This document shows, piece after piece, positions 62,201-64,000 of a DNA stretch of 64,000 bases. Below the pieces are notes generated by a model. It was given only the letters and a program-made list of their open reading frames with translations, was not told the DNA's origin and made no database searches. The stretch spans positions 3,596,001 through 3,660,000 of the forward strand of contig JBCAML010000001.1 of assembly GCA_038503075.1 (NCBI GenBank). Reading direction: 5' to 3'. Each line of letters begins with the position of its first letter. Position 1 is the first letter of the stretch. Source of the DNA: Gyromitra esculenta (lineage: Eukaryota > Ascomycota > Pezizomycetes > Pezizales > Discinaceae). Position numbers and translations under genes: made by a program.

Positions 62201-63397
62201 CCTAAAATTCTTAGAAGTCGGGATTCTCTTACTCTCTTTACCCCATTAGTTTTTTGTTTCTTCGTTTTTTTGTCTTTTTGCAGAGAATTGATATGGCTTG
62301 CACCTTAACTTCATCATGGTCGCGTAATCTAAGGAATGCTTTTGGACTAAAAGCAATTTTCTATCTGGCGAATCTACAGGGATGATACCTTTCTTGAAAA
62401 AAGAAATACTGAAATACTGATCATCCAGGTGGTATTCTTTATATTTCTTTATCTTAACGCTTTTATTTGCATTTTTTTTCTTCTATGCTTGTTTTTGTTT
62501 AAAACCTTTATTCTCGAGGTAGGTGGTCTAGTCGTGTGGATGGTTGTTGTCTATTACATTACTATGGGGAATGGGAGGTGATGGGTAAAATGAAATTACG
62601 AAATCTAGAAGGGTTTGAGTCTTATCTTCAGCCCTTTACGTTATTCTCGCTTGGGTTGTAGTACGTCTATGCACAGTAATTTTCTGCGTTTTCTTTCAAG
62701 TTGAGATGCCAGTTTGTCTCCTAGTATAGGTTAGATGGAGTGCTAATTGTACTTTTTCTATTGCTTCTTGTGTCTAGTGTACCTTCTCATAGAGGGTTGT
62801 TTCTGCCTATATAGGTTCGGGTGCCTATCTCTGCCAATTTCTATATTAGGTGGAGTTACTTGTTTTTGTCCCCGCAGTTGGATTTTGCTTCTCAAACCCG
62901 TCAAGTCTCAGTCAGATAGAGTTATAAGAGCTCCCTCTTTGTGAGCTATATTGAATCTAGATCTAAAAGCTCTGCGCCTTCCTTGTTGTATAGTACAATC
63001 GCCTTATAAGGGTTCAGGCTATAAGGATACTCGCCTTATAAGGATAATATTTCAGGTCTTGACAGAGGTTACTTTGTGTGCTAGGCCTTTTTTATAAGGA
63101 TTTCTGCTCTGTAAGGATATAGAACTGCCCTAATTTCATATCCTTATAGAGCGATTATACTGTATGTAGAGTCAAAAACCATGATAAGAGATCTAGACGC
63201 ATTTGGCATCTTCTATTAACCCCGAACGCCGTATCAAATGTATACTACACGTAGTAACAGAGCCTCCTATCTGTGGTACACATACTTTACTTACCCGTAT
63301 TTGATGAGCCAGCTTTTTTTTAACCCAAACTATTTACCATCGTCAAGTCATCACTTACGAAAAACGTAAATTACTCCGAAAAACATTGCTTATCTTT
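62201..63397. other. Intergenic region between convergent genes, with a MITE
   Basis: The 3' flanks of the PP2C gene (+) and the TatD gene (-) meet here. It is T-rich and holds MITE copy B at 62991-63162. I see no gene. Confidence 0.6.
62991..63162. mobile_element. 172-bp pogo/Fot1-type MITE, copy B
   Basis: It is flanked by TA (62989-62990 and 63163-63164). The left end TAGTACAATCGCC and the right end, read as its complement CAGTATAATCGC, are the same terminal repeats as copy A with a few point changes; the first base has drifted from C to T. Internal TATAAGGATA motifs recur. It aligns over its full length with the reverse complement of copy A, including a central (C/T)TTGACAG/CCTGACAG and TTTGNGTG block. 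It has no coding capacity. Confidence 0.82.
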
Positions 63398-64000
63398 TCA
63401 CTCCGCTTTGCCCTTCTCTCCAAGCCCGAAAACCTCGACGGTATTCCTCCAGGCCGCTTCGCAAACTTCCTCTGCCGTTAGCCCCTTCAACTTAGCAACT
63501 ACATGGGCAACGTGTGGGATTGAACAGGGCTCAGTTCGACCCTTGATTAGTTGATTCGTGCCTGCCATGAAACGTTCCTTTTTAACAGCTTTTAAGAGTG
63601 GTAAAGCGTCTTTCAGGTATTTAGACGATGCATGAGATGGTCGAATTTCACACCACGGGCCCTTTATATCGCATAAACATTAATCGAGAACCCACTGAGT
63701 GCTATGAGGAAGGGGGAAACGTGGGCCCATACATCAGTCTCCAACATCAGTCGATCTAATGGGATCTCCTTCACAACTGCTAAATTGTATTCCGTCTTCA
63801 TACTACACCCGTTAACACCGACGTATAGCCCGGCCTCCACAATCTTCTTCATCTCCTCAAGTGTCCCAGTAAAACTATGGACCAGTCCTCCTTTTAGCTT
63901 TGGTAAGCGTGGGAATAACATTGCCTCGAAATCATCCGCCGCGGCTCGCGAATGTAAGAATAGCGGTAGGCCGAGCTCCTCGGCGAGATCGAGCTGTAAC
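63398..64000 (-). CDS. TatD-family metal-dependent deoxyribonuclease (3' part)
   Basis: The gene enters from beyond the right edge. Exon 63733-64000 (5' end outside) and the last exon 63398-63661 (71-nt intron, donor GTATGG) give about 176 C-terminal residues. Motifs: LDLAEELGLPLFLHSRAAAD (metal-binding His), GGLVHSFTGTLEEM, LYVGVNGCSMKT, and RLMLETDGPWCEIRPSHASS, with the catalytic Asp rebuilt next to the splice junction. The end NTVEVFGLGEKGKAE is the usual helix after the barrel. TatD nucleases are 3'-5' exonucleases linked to apoptosis-like DNA fragmentation and repair; the closest group is TATDN1. The first residues of the enzyme lie outside the window, so completeness cannot be judged. 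Confidence 0.92.

Overview
The window is nuclear DNA of a filamentous ascomycete (Pezizomycotina). The evidence is short spliceosomal introns (about 46-178 nt) with GTA/GTG donors and CTAAC/CTGAC-like branch points, and a set of orthologues typical of that group: a glutathione reductase, Get1, a Sok1/Tcp11 protein, a DENN-C1 protein, TRAPPC13, Med18, Nop58, eS24, an Axl2-like adhesin and a Ptc2-type phosphatase. The order or species cannot be fixed from sequence alone. About 18 genes sit in 64 kb, in compact groups separated by AT-rich, apparently gene-free spacers up to 10.7 kb long.

Layout. 1-6.3 kb: a DUF7598 membrane protein (-), a SERF/4F5 small basic protein (+), glutathione reductase (-) and GET1 (-). 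6.3-17 kb: a gene-poor spacer with one long inverted repeat. 17-18.9 kb: a Tcp11/Sok1 protein (+). 18.9-23.2 kb: spacer. 23.2-27.1 kb: a nine-exon DENN-C1 protein (-). 27.1-33 kb: an AT-rich spacer with a 174-bp pogo/Fot1-type MITE. 33-39.4 kb: TRAPPC13 (-), a broken SET-domain gene (+), a SWIM-RING protein (+) and Med18 (+). 39.4-42.3 kb: spacer. 42.3-48.1 kb: NOP58 (-) and RPS24 (-), with a Homol-D plus telobox promoter on RPS24. 48.8-58.6 kb: the densest part, with an AP-1-accessory-like acidic protein (DUF5102/Laa2-like, +), a haloacetate-dehalogenase-like hydrolase (+), a divergent pair of a METTL21-type lysine methyltransferase (-) and a GNAT acetyltransferase (+), and an intronless Axl2-like cadherin-repeat membrane protein (+). 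60.4-62.2 kb: a PP2C phosphatase (+). 63-64 kb: a second copy of the same MITE and the 3' part of a TatD nuclease gene (-), which runs off the right edge.

Most genes are housekeeping functions and do not form one pathway or cluster. Several act at membranes and in trafficking (Get1, the DENN protein, TRAPPC13, the Laa2-like protein, Axl2), and two in ribosome production (Nop58, eS24). No biosynthetic cluster, defence system or complete transposon is visible. The most interesting items are structural: two homologous MITE copies in opposite orientation; strong over-representation of the palindrome TACATGTA in non-coding DNA (17 copies); a GC-AG intron in the phosphatase gene that decides between a short and a long acidic C-terminus; an AUG-less mitochondrial-type leader ahead of glutathione reductase; and a 27-nt micro-exon that supplies half of a SWIM zinc finger.

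Exon coordinates were set by hand from splice signals, reading-frame continuity and remembered family sequence patterns. No alignment or search was run.
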